From Methylophaga lonarensis MPL (GTDB lineage: Bacteria > Pseudomonadota > Gammaproteobacteria > Nitrosococcales > Methylophagaceae), in contig NZ_APHR01000008.1 in NCBI RefSeq assembly GCF_000349205.1, positions 4 through 36,053 on the forward strand: a stretch of 36,050 nt of DNA, written 5' to 3'. The position numbers and the translations under genes were made by a program. Positions within the stretch are counted from its first letter, which is position 1, and each line of letters begins with the position of its first letter. Under the pieces are notes generated by a model. The model ran no database searches, was not told the origin of the DNA, and saw only the letters and a list, made by a program, of their open reading frames with translations. Below are positions 19,458 to 28,313 of the stretch, one piece after another.

Positions 19458-20146
19458 CGGGCTTTGCCTTGAAGGGCGCTCATCAGAAAGTTCAGCATAA
19501 ATGCCAGAATGAGTAGCAATAATCCCAGCGCCAATGCCAGCTCAAATTCACCCTTACTGGTTTCAAGGGCGATAGCGGTGGTCATGGTTCGGGTAAAGCC
19601 TTCGATATTACCACCCAACATCATCGCCGCTCCGACCTCACCAATGGCTCTACCAAAACCTGTGATGATGCCGATCAAAATCGCTACTCGAGTGACTCGA
19701 ACCACTTGCCAAGTGAGTGAAAAACCTCGTGCTCCCATCGTTAGCAGGGTAGGCAGTAATCTTGGATCTGCGGTATGTACGGCTGTGCTCGTCAAGTTGA
19801 TCATGATGGGCATAATCAGTAGACATTGCGCAATGATAATTGCCGTTGGTGTATATAAAAGCCCCCAGTCTCCGAGCGGTCCCATCCGGCTGAACATCCC
19901 GTAAAGCAACAAGCCAATGACTACAGTCGGCATCGCCATCAGTGTATTGAGCAAATGTTGCAAAGCGCGTTTGCCGGGAAAGCTGTTCAATGCCACCGTG
20001 ACGCCTACAGGCACAGAGATCAGTGCTGCAAAAAAGCAGGCGACAACCGAGATATATACCGAGGTGTAGACGATTTGATAGAGATCAGCATCAAAGCTGC
20101 TGATCAAGCCAAGAGCGGCGACCAGAGCATTGGCAAGATAATCCAT
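19454..20146 (-). CDS. tupB: ABC transporter permease, tungstate type
   Basis: This 230-residue membrane protein has five to six helices and the binding-protein-dependent permease loop GFGRAIGEVGAAMMLGGN. That sequence and the stretch MAMPTVVIGLLLYG are characteristic of the TupB family. The expected substrate-binding protein gene is absent; metF lies directly upstream, ending 16 bases before this start. The importer may work with a binding protein encoded elsewhere. Confidence 0.85.
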   Translation of the reverse strand: MDYLANALVAALGLISSFDADLYQIVYTSVYISVVACFFAALISVPVGVTVALNSFPGKRALQHLLNTLMAMPTVVIGLLLYGMFSRMGPLGDWGLLYTPTAIIIAQCLLIMPIMINLTSTAVHTADPRLLPTLLTMGARGFSLTWQVVRVTRVAILIGIITGFGRAIGEVGAAMMLGGNIEGFTRTMTTAIALETSKGEFELALALGLLLLILAFMLNFLMSALQGKAR

Positions 20147-20162
20147 AACCGATGCGAGCAGG

Positions 20163-21011
20163 TCAGCCGGTTAATTTAAGACGTTGACAGATGGTCAGCG
20201 TCGGCTCGATTTTGTTCATGGTGTAAAAGTGAAGTCCCGGAACCTTTTGATGTAACAGTTGATCTGTGAAGTCGGTTAAAAAATCCAATGTAAAAGCCTG
20301 CATCGATGCGGTGTCATCGTAAAAGGCTTCCAAACGTTTACGCAGCCAGCGGGGAATTTCTGCACCACAGGCGGCTGAAAAGCGGGCTAGCTGTGCGTAG
20401 TTGTTAATCGGCATGATGCCGGGAATGATGGGGATATCAATGCCGGCTTTCTCACAGCGTTCAACAAAATACAAATAGGCGTCGATATTGTAGAAGTATT
20501 GAGTGATTGCACTATCGGCACCGGCATCGACCTTGCGTTTGAAGTTTTCCAGATCAATGTCGGCGTTCATTGCCTGAGGATGCACTTCAGGATAAGCAGC
20601 CACCTCAATGGTAAAGTGATCTCCCGTTTCGGCACGAATAAACTCAACCAGCTCGTTGGCATAGCGAAAATCACCCGGATCACGCATACCTGACGGTAAA
20701 TCACCTCGTAAGGCGACAATTCGGCGAATATCGTGGCTGATGTAGGTCTGCAACATGGCCTGTATGCGTTCGCGAGATGAGCCGACACATGACAGGTGAG
20801 GCGCTGCATCAATGCCGGTTGTACTGGCTTGTTGCTGAATGGCAATAACCGCGTCCGATGTATTGTCCTGAGTTGACCCGCCCGCACCAAAGGTCACGGA
20901 ATAAAAAGCGGGCTTGAGCACGGCCAGCGCTTGCTGAACCTGCTGCAGGGTATTCACCCCTTTTTCGGTTTTGGGCGGAAAAAATTCACAACTGATGACA
21001 GGTTTGGACAT
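20163..21011 (-). CDS. metF: 5,10-methylenetetrahydrofolate reductase
   Basis: This FAD enzyme makes 5-methyltetrahydrofolate for methionine synthesis. The 282-residue length is standard for bacterial MetF. Landmarks are CEFFPPKTEKG near the start, the SVTFGAGGST motif at about 38-47, and RRIVALRGDLPSG, with PIIPGIMPI in the second half. The ATG is only 15 bases past the T-run of the ahcY terminator, with no strong ribosome site. Its expression may depend on terminator read-through or a promoter inside ahcY. Confidence 0.96.
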   Translation of the reverse strand: MSKPVISCEFFPPKTEKGVNTLQQVQQALAVLKPAFYSVTFGAGGSTQDNTSDAVIAIQQQASTTGIDAAPHLSCVGSSRERIQAMLQTYISHDIRRIVALRGDLPSGMRDPGDFRYANELVEFIRAETGDHFTIEVAAYPEVHPQAMNADIDLENFKRKVDAGADSAITQYFYNIDAYLYFVERCEKAGIDIPIIPGIMPINNYAQLARFSAACGAEIPRWLRKRLEAFYDDTASMQAFTLDFLTDFTDQLLHQKVPGLHFYTMNKIEPTLTICQRLKLTG

Positions 21012-21026
21012 GAGCTTTAGTTCTGC

Positions 21027-21060
21027 AAAAAAAGTGGGCTGACATAGTTGGTCAGCCCAC
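21027..21060 (-). terminator. Intrinsic terminator between ahcY and metF
   Basis: On the minus strand, GTGGGCTGAC and GTCAGCCCAC form a perfect 10-bp stem with a 7-base loop, followed by seven T. It begins 8 bases after the ahcY stop and ends 15 bases before the metF start. Confidence 0.92.
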
Positions 21061-21067
21061 CTGTGGT

Positions 21068-22378
21068 TTAGTAACGATAGTGTTCCGGTTTGTACGGGCC
21101 ATCCTGTGGCAAGCCGAGATATTTAGCCTGTTCACTGGTGAGTGGCGTCAGATTGGCACCGATGCGACCCAGATGCAAGCGGGCGACTTTTTCATCCAGT
21201 CTTTTCGGCAGTACATACACCTTGTTTTCATAGTTCTGATGATTGTGCCAGAGCTCAATCTGCGCCATCACCTGGTTGGTGAATGAGGCTGACATGACAA
21301 AACTCGGATGGCCTGTGGCACAACCCAGATTCACCAGTCGGCCTTCTGCCAACAAAATGATGCGCTTGCCATCAGGGAAAATGACGTGATCGACTTGCGG
21401 TTTGATGTTTTCCCACTGGTATTTACGCAGTGAAGCGACATCAATTTCGTTGTCAAAGTGACCGATATTGCAGACGATGGCTTCATTTTTCATCGCAGAC
21501 ATGTGGTCGTGATTGATCACATTAATGTTGCCGGTGGCAGTGACAAAGATATCGCCAATGGCAGCCACTTCATCCATGGTGACAATGCGATAGCCTTCCA
21601 TTGCCGCTTGTAGCGCACAGATCGGATCGATTTCAGTGACCATGACAGTGGCGCCCATGCCGCGGAAAGCCTGCGCACAACCTTTACCGACATCGCCGTA
21701 GCCGAGGACAACACAGATTTTGCCAGCAACCATTACATCAGTGGCACGTTTAATGCCATCCAGCAGCGATTCACGACAGCCGTACAGGTTGTCGAACTTG
21801 GACTTGGTGACCGAGTCATTGACGTTGATGGCGGGCACTTTGAGGGTGCCGGCTTTCATCATTTCGTAGAGGCGGTGTACACCGGTCGTGGTTTCTTCCG
21901 ACAGGCCACGGACATCGGCCAGCAGTTCCGGAAATTCCTGGTGCATGATTAAGGTCAGATCACCACCATCATCCAGAATCATATTTGGTCGCCAGCCATC
22001 CGGGCCGACGATGGTCTGCCGGATACACCAGACGGCTTCTTCTTCGGTTTCACCTTTCCAGGCAAATACCGGAATGCCCTGATCTGCAATCGCCGCTGCG
22101 GCGTGATCCTGGGTGGAAAAAATATTGCACGAAGACCAGCGCACTTCAGCGCCCAGTTCAACCAGTGTTTCAATTAACACGGCGGTCTGGATGGTCATGT
22201 GCAGGCAACCGGCGATGCGAGCGCCCTTGAGTGGCAGTTGACCGGCATATTCCTCACGCAGTGCCATCAGGCCAGGCATTTCGCTCTCGGCAATCTTGAT
22301 TTCCTGATGACCCCATTTGGCGAGGCTGATATCGGCGATTTTATAATCGGGAGTAAGGTTTTCTACAGCTGATTGCAT
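21068..22378 (-). CDS. ahcY: S-adenosylhomocysteine hydrolase
   Basis: This NAD-dependent enzyme splits the methylation by-product SAH to adenosine and homocysteine. The 436-residue protein has the NAD-binding motif [15 protein letters not shown], the active-site stretch ILDDGGDLT and the C-terminal KPEHYRY that closes a neighbouring subunit's site. It starts 18 bases after metK, so the two are likely one transcript under the SAH riboswitch. Confidence 0.97.
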   Translation of the reverse strand: MQSAVENLTPDYKIADISLAKWGHQEIKIAESEMPGLMALREEYAGQLPLKGARIAGCLHMTIQTAVLIETLVELGAEVRWSSCNIFSTQDHAAAAIADQGIPVFAWKGETEEEAVWCIRQTIVGPDGWRPNMILDDGGDLTLIMHQEFPELLADVRGLSEETTTGVHRLYEMMKAGTLKVPAINVNDSVTKSKFDNLYGCRESLLDGIKRATDVMVAGKICVVLGYGDVGKGCAQAFRGMGATVMVTEIDPICALQAAMEGYRIVTMDEVAAIGDIFVTATGNINVINHDHMSAMKNEAIVCNIGHFDNEIDVASLRKYQWENIKPQVDHVIFPDGKRIILLAEGRLVNLGCATGHPSFVMSASFTNQVMAQIELWHNHQNYENKVYVLPKRLDEKVARLHLGRIGANLTPLTSEQAKYLGLPQDGPYKPEHYRY

Positions 22379-22396
22379 GATGGTAAGTTCCTGTAA

Positions 22397-23560
22397 TTAG
22401 TTGAGACCGGCAGCATCGCGCAGAACTGGAGCAAGATCAGTGTGCTCCCAGCTGAAATCTGCATCGTCACGACCAAAGTGGCCGTATGCGGCGGTTTTTT
22501 TGTAGATAGGTTTGACCAAGTCGAGCATGGTGATTAAACCAACCGGGCGCAGATCAAAATGTTCGCGCACCAGTTCGACCAGCCTTTCTTGAGAAATTTT
22601 GCCTGTGCCAAAGGTTTCCACACTGATTGAGGTGGGTTCTGCGACACCGATGGCATATGACACTTGAATTTCGCATCGGTCAGCGAGTCCTGCTGCGACG
22701 ATGTTTTTAGCGACATAACGTCCCGCATAGGCCGCGCTTCGATCAACTTTGGACGGATCTTTACCGGAAAACGCGCCGCCGCCGTGGCGTGCCATACCAC
22801 CGTAGGTGTCGACGATGATCTTGCGACCAGTCAGACCACAATCACCGACAGGACCGCCAATGACAAACTGCCCGGTGGGGTTAATATGAAAACGGGTATT
22901 TGAATTCAGCCATTCAGCTGGAAGCACCGGCTTGATGATGAGTTCCATCACGGCTTCGTGCAGATCCGGTTGTTTGATGTCCGGGTTATGTTGTGTTGAC
23001 AGGACAACCGCGTCGATGCCGACAGGTTTGCCGTTTTCGTAGATAAAAGTCACCTGACTTTTGGCGTCGGGTCTCAACCAGGGAAGTTCACCATTTTTAC
23101 GCACTTCCGCCTGACGTTTAACCAGACGATGGGCATAGGTGATAGGCGCAGGCATCAGAACTTCGGTTTCATTGCTGGCGTAGCCGAACATCAAGCCTTG
23201 ATCGCCAGCGCCCTGTTCTTCAGCACTACCGCGGTCAACGCCCATGTTGATATCAGGAGATTGCTTGCCAATCACCGACATGACGCCACAGGTTTGTCCG
23301 TCAAAACCGACATCGGAGCTGGTATAGCCAATGTCACAGATGGTGTCGCGCACGATTTGCTCAAGATCGACCCAGGCAGAAGTGGTGATTTCGCCAGCGA
23401 CGATGGCCACCCCGGTTTTGATCAAGGTTTCACAGGCGACGCGGGCCTTGGGATCCAGCTCAATGATGGCATCCAGTACAGCATCTGAAATTTGATCAGC
23501 GACTTTATCTGGATGACCTTCCGAGACTGATTCAGAAGTAAAGAGATAAGCACTACTCAT
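22397..23560 (-). CDS. metK: S-adenosylmethionine synthetase
   Basis: MetK makes S-adenosylmethionine from methionine and ATP. Signatures are [12 protein letters not shown] near the N-terminus, [12 protein letters not shown] and [17 protein letters not shown] chose ATG 23560 (387 residues, [11 protein letters not shown]) because a GAGGA ribosome site lies 8 bases upstream and the N-terminus then matches the family; an in-frame ATG five codons earlier (23575) overlaps that site. The leader, about 170 bases long, carries a SAH riboswitch. Confidence 0.97.
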   Translation of the reverse strand: MSSAYLFTSESVSEGHPDKVADQISDAVLDAIIELDPKARVACETLIKTGVAIVAGEITTSAWVDLEQIVRDTICDIGYTSSDVGFDGQTCGVMSVIGKQSPDINMGVDRGSAEEQGAGDQGLMFGYASNETEVLMPAPITYAHRLVKRQAEVRKNGELPWLRPDAKSQVTFIYENGKPVGIDAVVLSTQHNPDIKQPDLHEAVMELIIKPVLPAEWLNSNTRFHINPTGQFVIGGPVGDCGLTGRKIIVDTYGGMARHGGGAFSGKDPSKVDRSAAYAGRYVAKNIVAAGLADRCEIQVSYAIGVAEPTSISVETFGTGKISQERLVELVREHFDLRPVGLITMLDLVKPIYKKTAAYGHFGRDDADFSWEHTDLAPVLRDAAGLN

Positions 23561-23657
23561 GGACAGCTTCCTCATAGGGTTCAGTTAGGGACTGACAGTG
23601 AGGCGCGAGCAGCGATTGCTGAGTGAAACGCCCATTACTATCAGTGACCTGGTAATA

Positions 23658-23731
23658 ATGAACGCCGTTTTACAAATGAAACATTGGATAAGCCTGGCAG
23701 GAGTACCTGTCGCAGCGTTCCTTATCCGAAG
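23658..23731 (-). promoter_or_regulatory. S-adenosylhomocysteine (SAH) riboswitch aptamer
   Basis: Read on the minus strand, helix P1 is GGATAAG (23721-23727) with CTTATCC. The conserved core GAACGCTGCGAC follows directly, then a small hairpin AGG..CCT, then GCCAGGCTTATCC. Downstream, AACGGCGTTC provides the pseudoknot: GAACGC (23715-23720) pairs exactly with GCGTTC (23660-23665). This order and the invariant bases GCTGCGAC, GCCAGGCT and AACGGCG match the known SAH riboswitch. In that class SAH binding turns expression on. It lies about 100 bases before metK. Confidence 0.92.
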
Positions 23732-23736
23732 CCGTT

Positions 23737-23764
23737 ATGTTAATTCATCTCGGCAAAATTGCAA
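23737..23764 (-). promoter_or_regulatory. Promoter of the metK leader
   Basis: On the minus strand a -35 TTGCAA (23759-23764) and -10 TAACAT (23737-23742) are separated by 16 bases. The predicted transcription start, near 23730, coincides with the beginning of the riboswitch P1 helix, which supports both calls. Confidence 0.65.
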
Positions 23765-23806
23765 GACACGACCCCGTGTTACAGCATTTTTCAGGTTTTT
23801 CCTAAG

Positions 23807-24508
23807 TCAGAAAATTAAGTGATGCCCATGTTGTTTCAACCATTGACGGTGTTGACGGTGATCAGCATCAAATCGGGCAACCAGATTCCAGAAGCTGGGA
23901 GAATGATTCAAATATTGCAAGTGGCATAACTCATGGGTGATCACGTAATCAATGATCGGCTGAGGTGCCTGAATCAGTTGCCAGTTCAGCTGAATATCTC
24001 CATTGCTGCGACAACTTCCCCAGCGGGATCGGTAGTGACGCACGGTGATTTGTCTGGGACTCAATTGATATTGCTCTGCCAGGACCTGGCATCGCTGGAT
24101 CAGCTGTTGAGCTGCTTGTTGCCGGTAGAATTTTTTCAGTAGTGATTTAACCTGCTCGGTTTCATCGGTGTGGTTGACAGTCAGTTGGCAACGCAGTGTT
24201 TGGCCATCAAAATCAAGCTGTTGTCGGCGCCCTGTCGCTGTCGTCACTGTAATCGGAAAGTATTCACCAAACAGTGGTTGCAGGCTGCCGTCTGCAAAAC
24301 TACGTGTTGGCAGTTGTTGCTGTTCTGCCAGTCGAGCAGTGATCCAATCTGATTTGCTGGCAATAAAGTCCTCGGCAATGCGCAAGGGGCAGTGACCTGG
24401 CAAATGAATACTGACCTCGCCGTTGTGAACTTTGAGTGCCATGGTTTTTCGGCGATGACTGCGTTTAACCGCAATCTCGATGCCATGCGCGTGCAAGTGG
24501 CTAGTCAT
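23807..24508 (-). CDS. YgjP-type M48-like metallohydrolase
   Basis: This protein of about 233 residues belongs to the DUF45/YgjP family. The zinc motif HELCH is in YVITHELCHLQYLNHSPSFW, and the block RYRSRWGSC..GDIQLNWQLI is the other family signature. I chose ATG 24508 (MTSHLHAHGIEIAVKRS); a longer upstream frame gives unlikely sequence that would overlap the region before dusA. Family members have been described as metal-dependent hydrolases, including a nucleotide pyrophosphatase; the substrate here is unknown. It is divergent from dusA and upstream of the metK leader. Confidence 0.87.
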   Translation of the reverse strand: MTSHLHAHGIEIAVKRSHRRKTMALKVHNGEVSIHLPGHCPLRIAEDFIASKSDWITARLAEQQQLPTRSFADGSLQPLFGEYFPITVTTATGRRQQLDFDGQTLRCQLTVNHTDETEQVKSLLKKFYRQQAAQQLIQRCQVLAEQYQLSPRQITVRHYRSRWGSCRSNGDIQLNWQLIQAPQPIIDYVITHELCHLQYLNHSPSFWNLVARFDADHRQHRQWLKQHGHHLIF

Positions 24509-24598
24509 GTATCCGATCAGAAACTTCTGGAAAAAGTACAACAACAGGCATTTTGCCTGACGATTTGCGAAAATGATGCAATTGATTTGGATTCTACT

Positions 24599-25582
24599 AT
24601 GGCCCTTAAAGAAGATATATCCCGCGCCCATCGATTGTCATTGGCTCCGATGCTGGATTGGACCGATCGGGATTTTCGTTATCTGTGTCGATTAATCTCC
24701 AGGCATACCTTGCTCTACACCGAAATGGTGACGACAGGAGCCTTGTTGCATGGCGATGCCTCACGATTTTTGGCGCATGATGATATTGAATATCCACTGG
24801 CGTTGCAGCTCGGAGGCAGTGATCCGGCGGCCTTGGCAAAATGCGCCATACTGGCGCAGCAGCAGGGGTATCAAGAAATCAACCTGAATGTCGGCTGCCC
24901 CAGTGATCGCGTTCAAAATGGCAGCTTCGGTGCCTGCTTGATGGCCGAGCCGAACTTGGTTGCTGATTGTGTTCGTGCCATGAAAGATGCGGTGTCACTG
25001 CCGGTAACGGTGAAAACCCGTCTGGGCATTGATGAGCTGGATAGCTATCAGTTTCTGCATGAGTTTGTCAGTGCCATGGTGGCCGCGGACTGTGACGCAC
25101 TGATTTTGCATGCTCGTAAAGCCTGGTTAAAAGGCTTGAGTCCCAAGCAAAATCGAGATATCCCGCCGTTGGATTATCAGCGGGTGTATCAGATCAAACA
25201 GGATTTTCCGAATTTGCATGTAGATATCAACGGTGGCGTGCAGACGCTGGCGGAGGCACTGGATCATCTTCAACATGTCGATGGTGCAATGATTGGCCGG
25301 GCCATTTATCACCGACCCTACCTGCTGGCCGATGCAGACAGCCAGATTTTTGGAGATCCAACTCCCGTCAAGACTGAGGCTGAAATTGTAGAGATGATGT
25401 TGCCCTACATCGAACAGCGAATGTCACAAGGCCGACCTTTGAAATCAATCACCCGGCACATGCTTGGACTATTTCAGGGACAAGCCGGTGCTCGCCGCTG
25501 GCGGCGGCATTTGAGCGAAAATGCTCATCTGCCCGGCGCTGATATTCAAGTGATTCGTGATGCTATGAAACTGCTTGGCTGA
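24599..25582 (+). CDS. dusA: tRNA-dihydrouridine synthase A
   Basis: This FMN enzyme reduces uridines 20/20a in the tRNA D-loop. From ATG 24599 it is 327 residues. It shows LAPMLDWTDRDFRYL at the N-terminus, the block INLNVGCPSDRVQNGSFGACLM containing the catalytic cysteine, PVTVKTRLGID, and DGAMIGRAIYHRPY. All resemble DusA rather than DusB or DusC. The ribosome site is weak; longer starts upstream would run across the divergent YgjP gene. Confidence 0.95.
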   Translation: MALKEDISRAHRLSLAPMLDWTDRDFRYLCRLISRHTLLYTEMVTTGALLHGDASRFLAHDDIEYPLALQLGGSDPAALAKCAILAQQQGYQEINLNVGCPSDRVQNGSFGACLMAEPNLVADCVRAMKDAVSLPVTVKTRLGIDELDSYQFLHEFVSAMVAADCDALILHARKAWLKGLSPKQNRDIPPLDYQRVYQIKQDFPNLHVDINGGVQTLAEALDHLQHVDGAMIGRAIYHRPYLLADADSQIFGDPTPVKTEAEIVEMMLPYIEQRMSQGRPLKSITRHMLGLFQGQAGARRWRRHLSENAHLPGADIQVIRDAMKLLG

Positions 25583-25734
25583 GGCTGAGGGAGCAGATAC
25601 ATCGTTTTTCAGGTGAGATGCGACAGTTTGGGCCACACATTTCTGGATTACACACTGCCCGTCACTTGTCACGGCGTCAGAAGGCCTATCCAGCCCTGAC
25701 AGACCTGCTCACCCTCGAATCACATCAAAAAATA

Positions 25735-25776
25735 AAATCTGCGAACATCTGCGTATTCTGCGGATTTACTTTTTTT
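25735..25776 (+). terminator. Terminator after dusA
   Basis: AAATCTGCG (25735-25743) pairs with CTGCGGATTT-side bases (25759-25767), about nine pairs including G-T, and is followed by a run of seven T (25770-25776). It lies between convergent dusA and the ABC permease gene. A-rich sequence on its left side may let it work in both directions. The rest of 25583-25808 shows nothing else I can name. Confidence 0.62.
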
Positions 25777-25808
25777 CAGAAATACGCGCAGCTGTTGTAC
25801 TTAGCTCG

Positions 25809-26591
25809 CTATTTACGAAGCCCGGTACCTTTGTCGAGCAGGTGCAGGGCAAACCAGCTCAGTGCAGCAATAAACAGCACAATAATGCCAAACGCCAGCC
25901 ACAGATTGACATCAGATGCCCCTAACAGGCCGTAGCGGAAAGCATTGACCATGTACAACACGGGATTGAGCATCGAAACATGCTGCCAAAAGTCCGGTAA
26001 CAGGCTGATGGAGTAGAAAACACCGCCCAGATAGGTCAATGGCGTCAGAATAAAGGTTGGAATGATGGATATTTCATCAAAACTTCTGGCGTAGATAGCA
26101 TTGATAAAACCGCCAAGCGCAAACAGGATGGCACTGAGCAGCACTACGCTGAAAGTAATGAACAGATTCTGTACCGGTAATTGGGTAAAAAACAGAGCCA
26201 CCAGAGTGACGATCAGTCCAACAAATAAACCTCTCGCTGTTCCGCCAGCCACATAACCGGCCAGAATCACGTAATTTGGCACCGGAGCCACGATCAGCTC
26301 TTCAATGTGATTTTGAAATTTTGCACTGAAGAATGACGAAGCGACGTTAGCATAGGCATTATTGATTACGGCCATCATGATGATGCCCGGGGCAATGTAT
26401 TCAATGTAGCTGAAGCCTCCCATTTCTCCGATGCGCGCGCCAATCAGATTGCCAAATATGATGAAATACAAGGTCATCGTGATAGCTGGCGGTAGCAGTG
26501 TCTGTGCCCAAATTCTTAAAAAGCGGCGTATTTCGCGAGTAACAATGGTTGAAAAAGCAATCCAGTGCTGTTGGTGACGCGCGACTCTCAT
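25809..26591 (-). CDS. ABC-2 type transporter permease
   Basis: This 260-residue membrane protein has about six helices and the ABC-2 pattern. It includes WIAFSTIVTREIRRFLRIW before the first helix and the conserved FVFILTPLTYLGGVFYSISLLP-like segment near residue 180. It resembles E. coli YadH. Its start overlaps the ATPase stop by four bases, so the two form an exporter. The cargo is not evident. Confidence 0.92.
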   Translation of the reverse strand: MRVARHQQHWIAFSTIVTREIRRFLRIWAQTLLPPAITMTLYFIIFGNLIGARIGEMGGFSYIEYIAPGIIMMAVINNAYANVASSFFSAKFQNHIEELIVAPVPNYVILAGYVAGGTARGLFVGLIVTLVALFFTQLPVQNLFITFSVVLLSAILFALGGFINAIYARSFDEISIIPTFILTPLTYLGGVFYSISLLPDFWQHVSMLNPVLYMVNAFRYGLLGASDVNLWLAFGIIVLFIAALSWFALHLLDKGTGLRK

Positions 26592-27511
26592 TGTTGGGTC
26601 TCCGAACTCTCGACCAGCGTCAGGAATAGTTCTTCCAGTCGATTCGCCTTATTTTTCATACTGGCAACTTCAATGCCGCACTCGCTGAGCCGATTAAACA
26701 GTGAGTTAAGGCTTTCGCTGCGGCACAATTCGATCTCAAGTGTGGTGCTGTCGATCTGATGACAGCAAAGATCTGCGATTGCACTGAGGTCGGCGAGCGG
26801 TTGTTTGAGATCGAGCACAAAGGTTTCTCTGTCGAGTCTGTTTAGCAAGGACTTCATATCGGTATTCTCGATGATTTGCCCTTTATCGATGATGGCGATG
26901 TTTCGGCACAGATTTTCCGCCTCTTCCAGATAGTGTGTGGTCAGAATAATCGTCGTGCCCTGGCGGTTGATGTCTCGCAGAAATGTCCACATTGAACGTC
27001 TTAATTCAATGTCCACGCCAGCGGTTGGCTCATCAAGAATGAGCAGTTTTGGCTGATGCACCAGTGCCCGAGCTATCATCAAGCGGCGTTTCATACCGCC
27101 AGACAGGGCGCGAGCAGAGCTATGCCGCTTATCCCAAAGGCCAAGCTTTTTCAGTAGCTCATCGGCATGTGTTTCTGCTTCTTTTGCAGGCACGCCGTAA
27201 TAACCTGCCTGGGTAATCAGAATATGTTTGACCTGCTCGAAACCGTTGAAATTAAATTCCTGAGGTACCAGGCCAATGTAGCTTTTCGCCAGTTCACGGT
27301 CAGTATCCAGATCAGCGTCAAACACCTGAATCCGGCCACTGGTTTTGGTGACCAGTGAGGTAATAATGCCGATTGTGGTGGATTTACCCGCACCATTTGG
27401 CCCCAGCAAGGCAAAAAAATCGCCTTGTTCGACTTCAAGGTTCACATCGTTCAAAGCTTCAAAACCGTTTTTGTAGGTTTTGTGGAGTTGTTGAATTGAA
27501 AGCGCTTTCAC
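26588..27511 (-). CDS. ABC-2 type transporter ATPase
   Basis: This 307-residue ATPase has Walker A GPNGAGKST (37-45), signature LSGGMKRR, Walker B LLILDEPTAGVD and switch histidine LTTHY. About 80 further residues follow the nucleotide-binding domain. It resembles E. coli YadG and pairs with the next gene as a drug, lipid or polysaccharide-type exporter of unknown cargo. The GTG start lies only 38 bases from the divergent mutH start, so their promoters must overlap. Confidence 0.92.
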   Translation of the reverse strand: MKALSIQQLHKTYKNGFEALNDVNLEVEQGDFFALLGPNGAGKSTTIGIITSLVTKTSGRIQVFDADLDTDRELAKSYIGLVPQEFNFNGFEQVKHILITQAGYYGVPAKEAETHADELLKKLGLWDKRHSSARALSGGMKRRLMIARALVHQPKLLILDEPTAGVDIELRRSMWTFLRDINRQGTTIILTTHYLEEAENLCRNIAIIDKGQIIENTDMKSLLNRLDRETFVLDLKQPLADLSAIADLCCHQIDSTTLEIELCRSESLNSLFNRLSECGIEVASMKNKANRLEELFLTLVESSETQQ

Positions 27512-27549
27512 TGCGGTGTCTCAAGCGGAATAAATCCAATTAGACTATC

Positions 27550-28272
27550 ATGCCTGCGATGACCGAGGATATTTTCCAGCGTATGCAACCTAGACCATCG
27601 CCACCCGAAAGCCCGCAAGCACTTATGAGTCGAGTCACGGACTTAGCCGGTAAAACACTGGGACAAATTGCTCGCGATGCCCAATTTGCGATCCCGGATG
27701 ATTTAAGCCGTCACAAAGGCTGGGTGGGCAGTTTATTTGAACATGTACTAGGCTGTGATGCCGGTAGTCAGGCCATTCAGGATTTTTCGGCCTTGGGCAT
27801 TGAGTTAAAAACTCTGCCATTGGATGCGCATGGCCAGCCCAAGGAATCAACCTTCGTTTGTACCGTCAATGCGGCAGGCTCAGAGTCAGGTCAGTGGCAA
27901 GACAGCTGGGTCAGAAAAAAACTCTCCAATGTTTTATGGGTGCCTATTGAGGCGGACAATCGCATCGCACTCGCCGATCGTTTTGTCGGCATGGGCTGGA
28001 TTTGGCAACCCACTGCAGAGCAAGAAGCCATGCTCCGGCAAGACTGGGAAGAATTGATGGAGTTAATTGCCCTGGGTGAGCAAAATGCCTTGACCGCCGA
28101 ATATGGACAATATCTGCAAATCAGACCCAAAGCGGCCAATAGTCGGGTGATGGCCAGAGCCTCTGATATTGATGGTGAATCTATTCTGCTCAACCCCAGA
28201 GGATTCTATTTACGTACGAGTTTTACCCGGCAATTGCTTGAGGCTGCTACAATTTCATCTTTGGGGTCCTGA
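27550..28272 (+). CDS. mutH: DNA mismatch repair endonuclease MutH
   Basis: MutH nicks the unmethylated strand at hemimethylated GATC sites after MutS/MutL activation. The 240-residue protein has the type II endonuclease catalytic set D78, E85 and K87 in QDFSALGIELKT. Other conserved blocks are HKGWVGSLFEHVLG and EYGQYLQIRPKAANS. Its presence implies Dam-type methylation in this organism. A second ATG three codons in (27559) is also possible. The stop is 41 bases before the next gene's start, so the pair may be co-transcribed. Confidence 0.95.
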   Translation: MPAMTEDIFQRMQPRPSPPESPQALMSRVTDLAGKTLGQIARDAQFAIPDDLSRHKGWVGSLFEHVLGCDAGSQAIQDFSALGIELKTLPLDAHGQPKESTFVCTVNAAGSESGQWQDSWVRKKLSNVLWVPIEADNRIALADRFVGMGWIWQPTAEQEAMLRQDWEELMELIALGEQNALTAEYGQYLQIRPKAANSRVMARASDIDGESILLNPRGFYLRTSFTRQLLEAATISSLGS

Positions 28273-28313
28273 ATCATCCGTCGGATCCCAGGTCAGAGAC
28301 AGGGAATATCTCA

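Noticed and set aside
24392-24598. N-terminal extension of dusA to an earlier start
   Set aside because: The added residues do not resemble DusA and would overlap most of the 5' part of the divergent YgjP-type gene; the family's N-terminus begins near ATG 24599.
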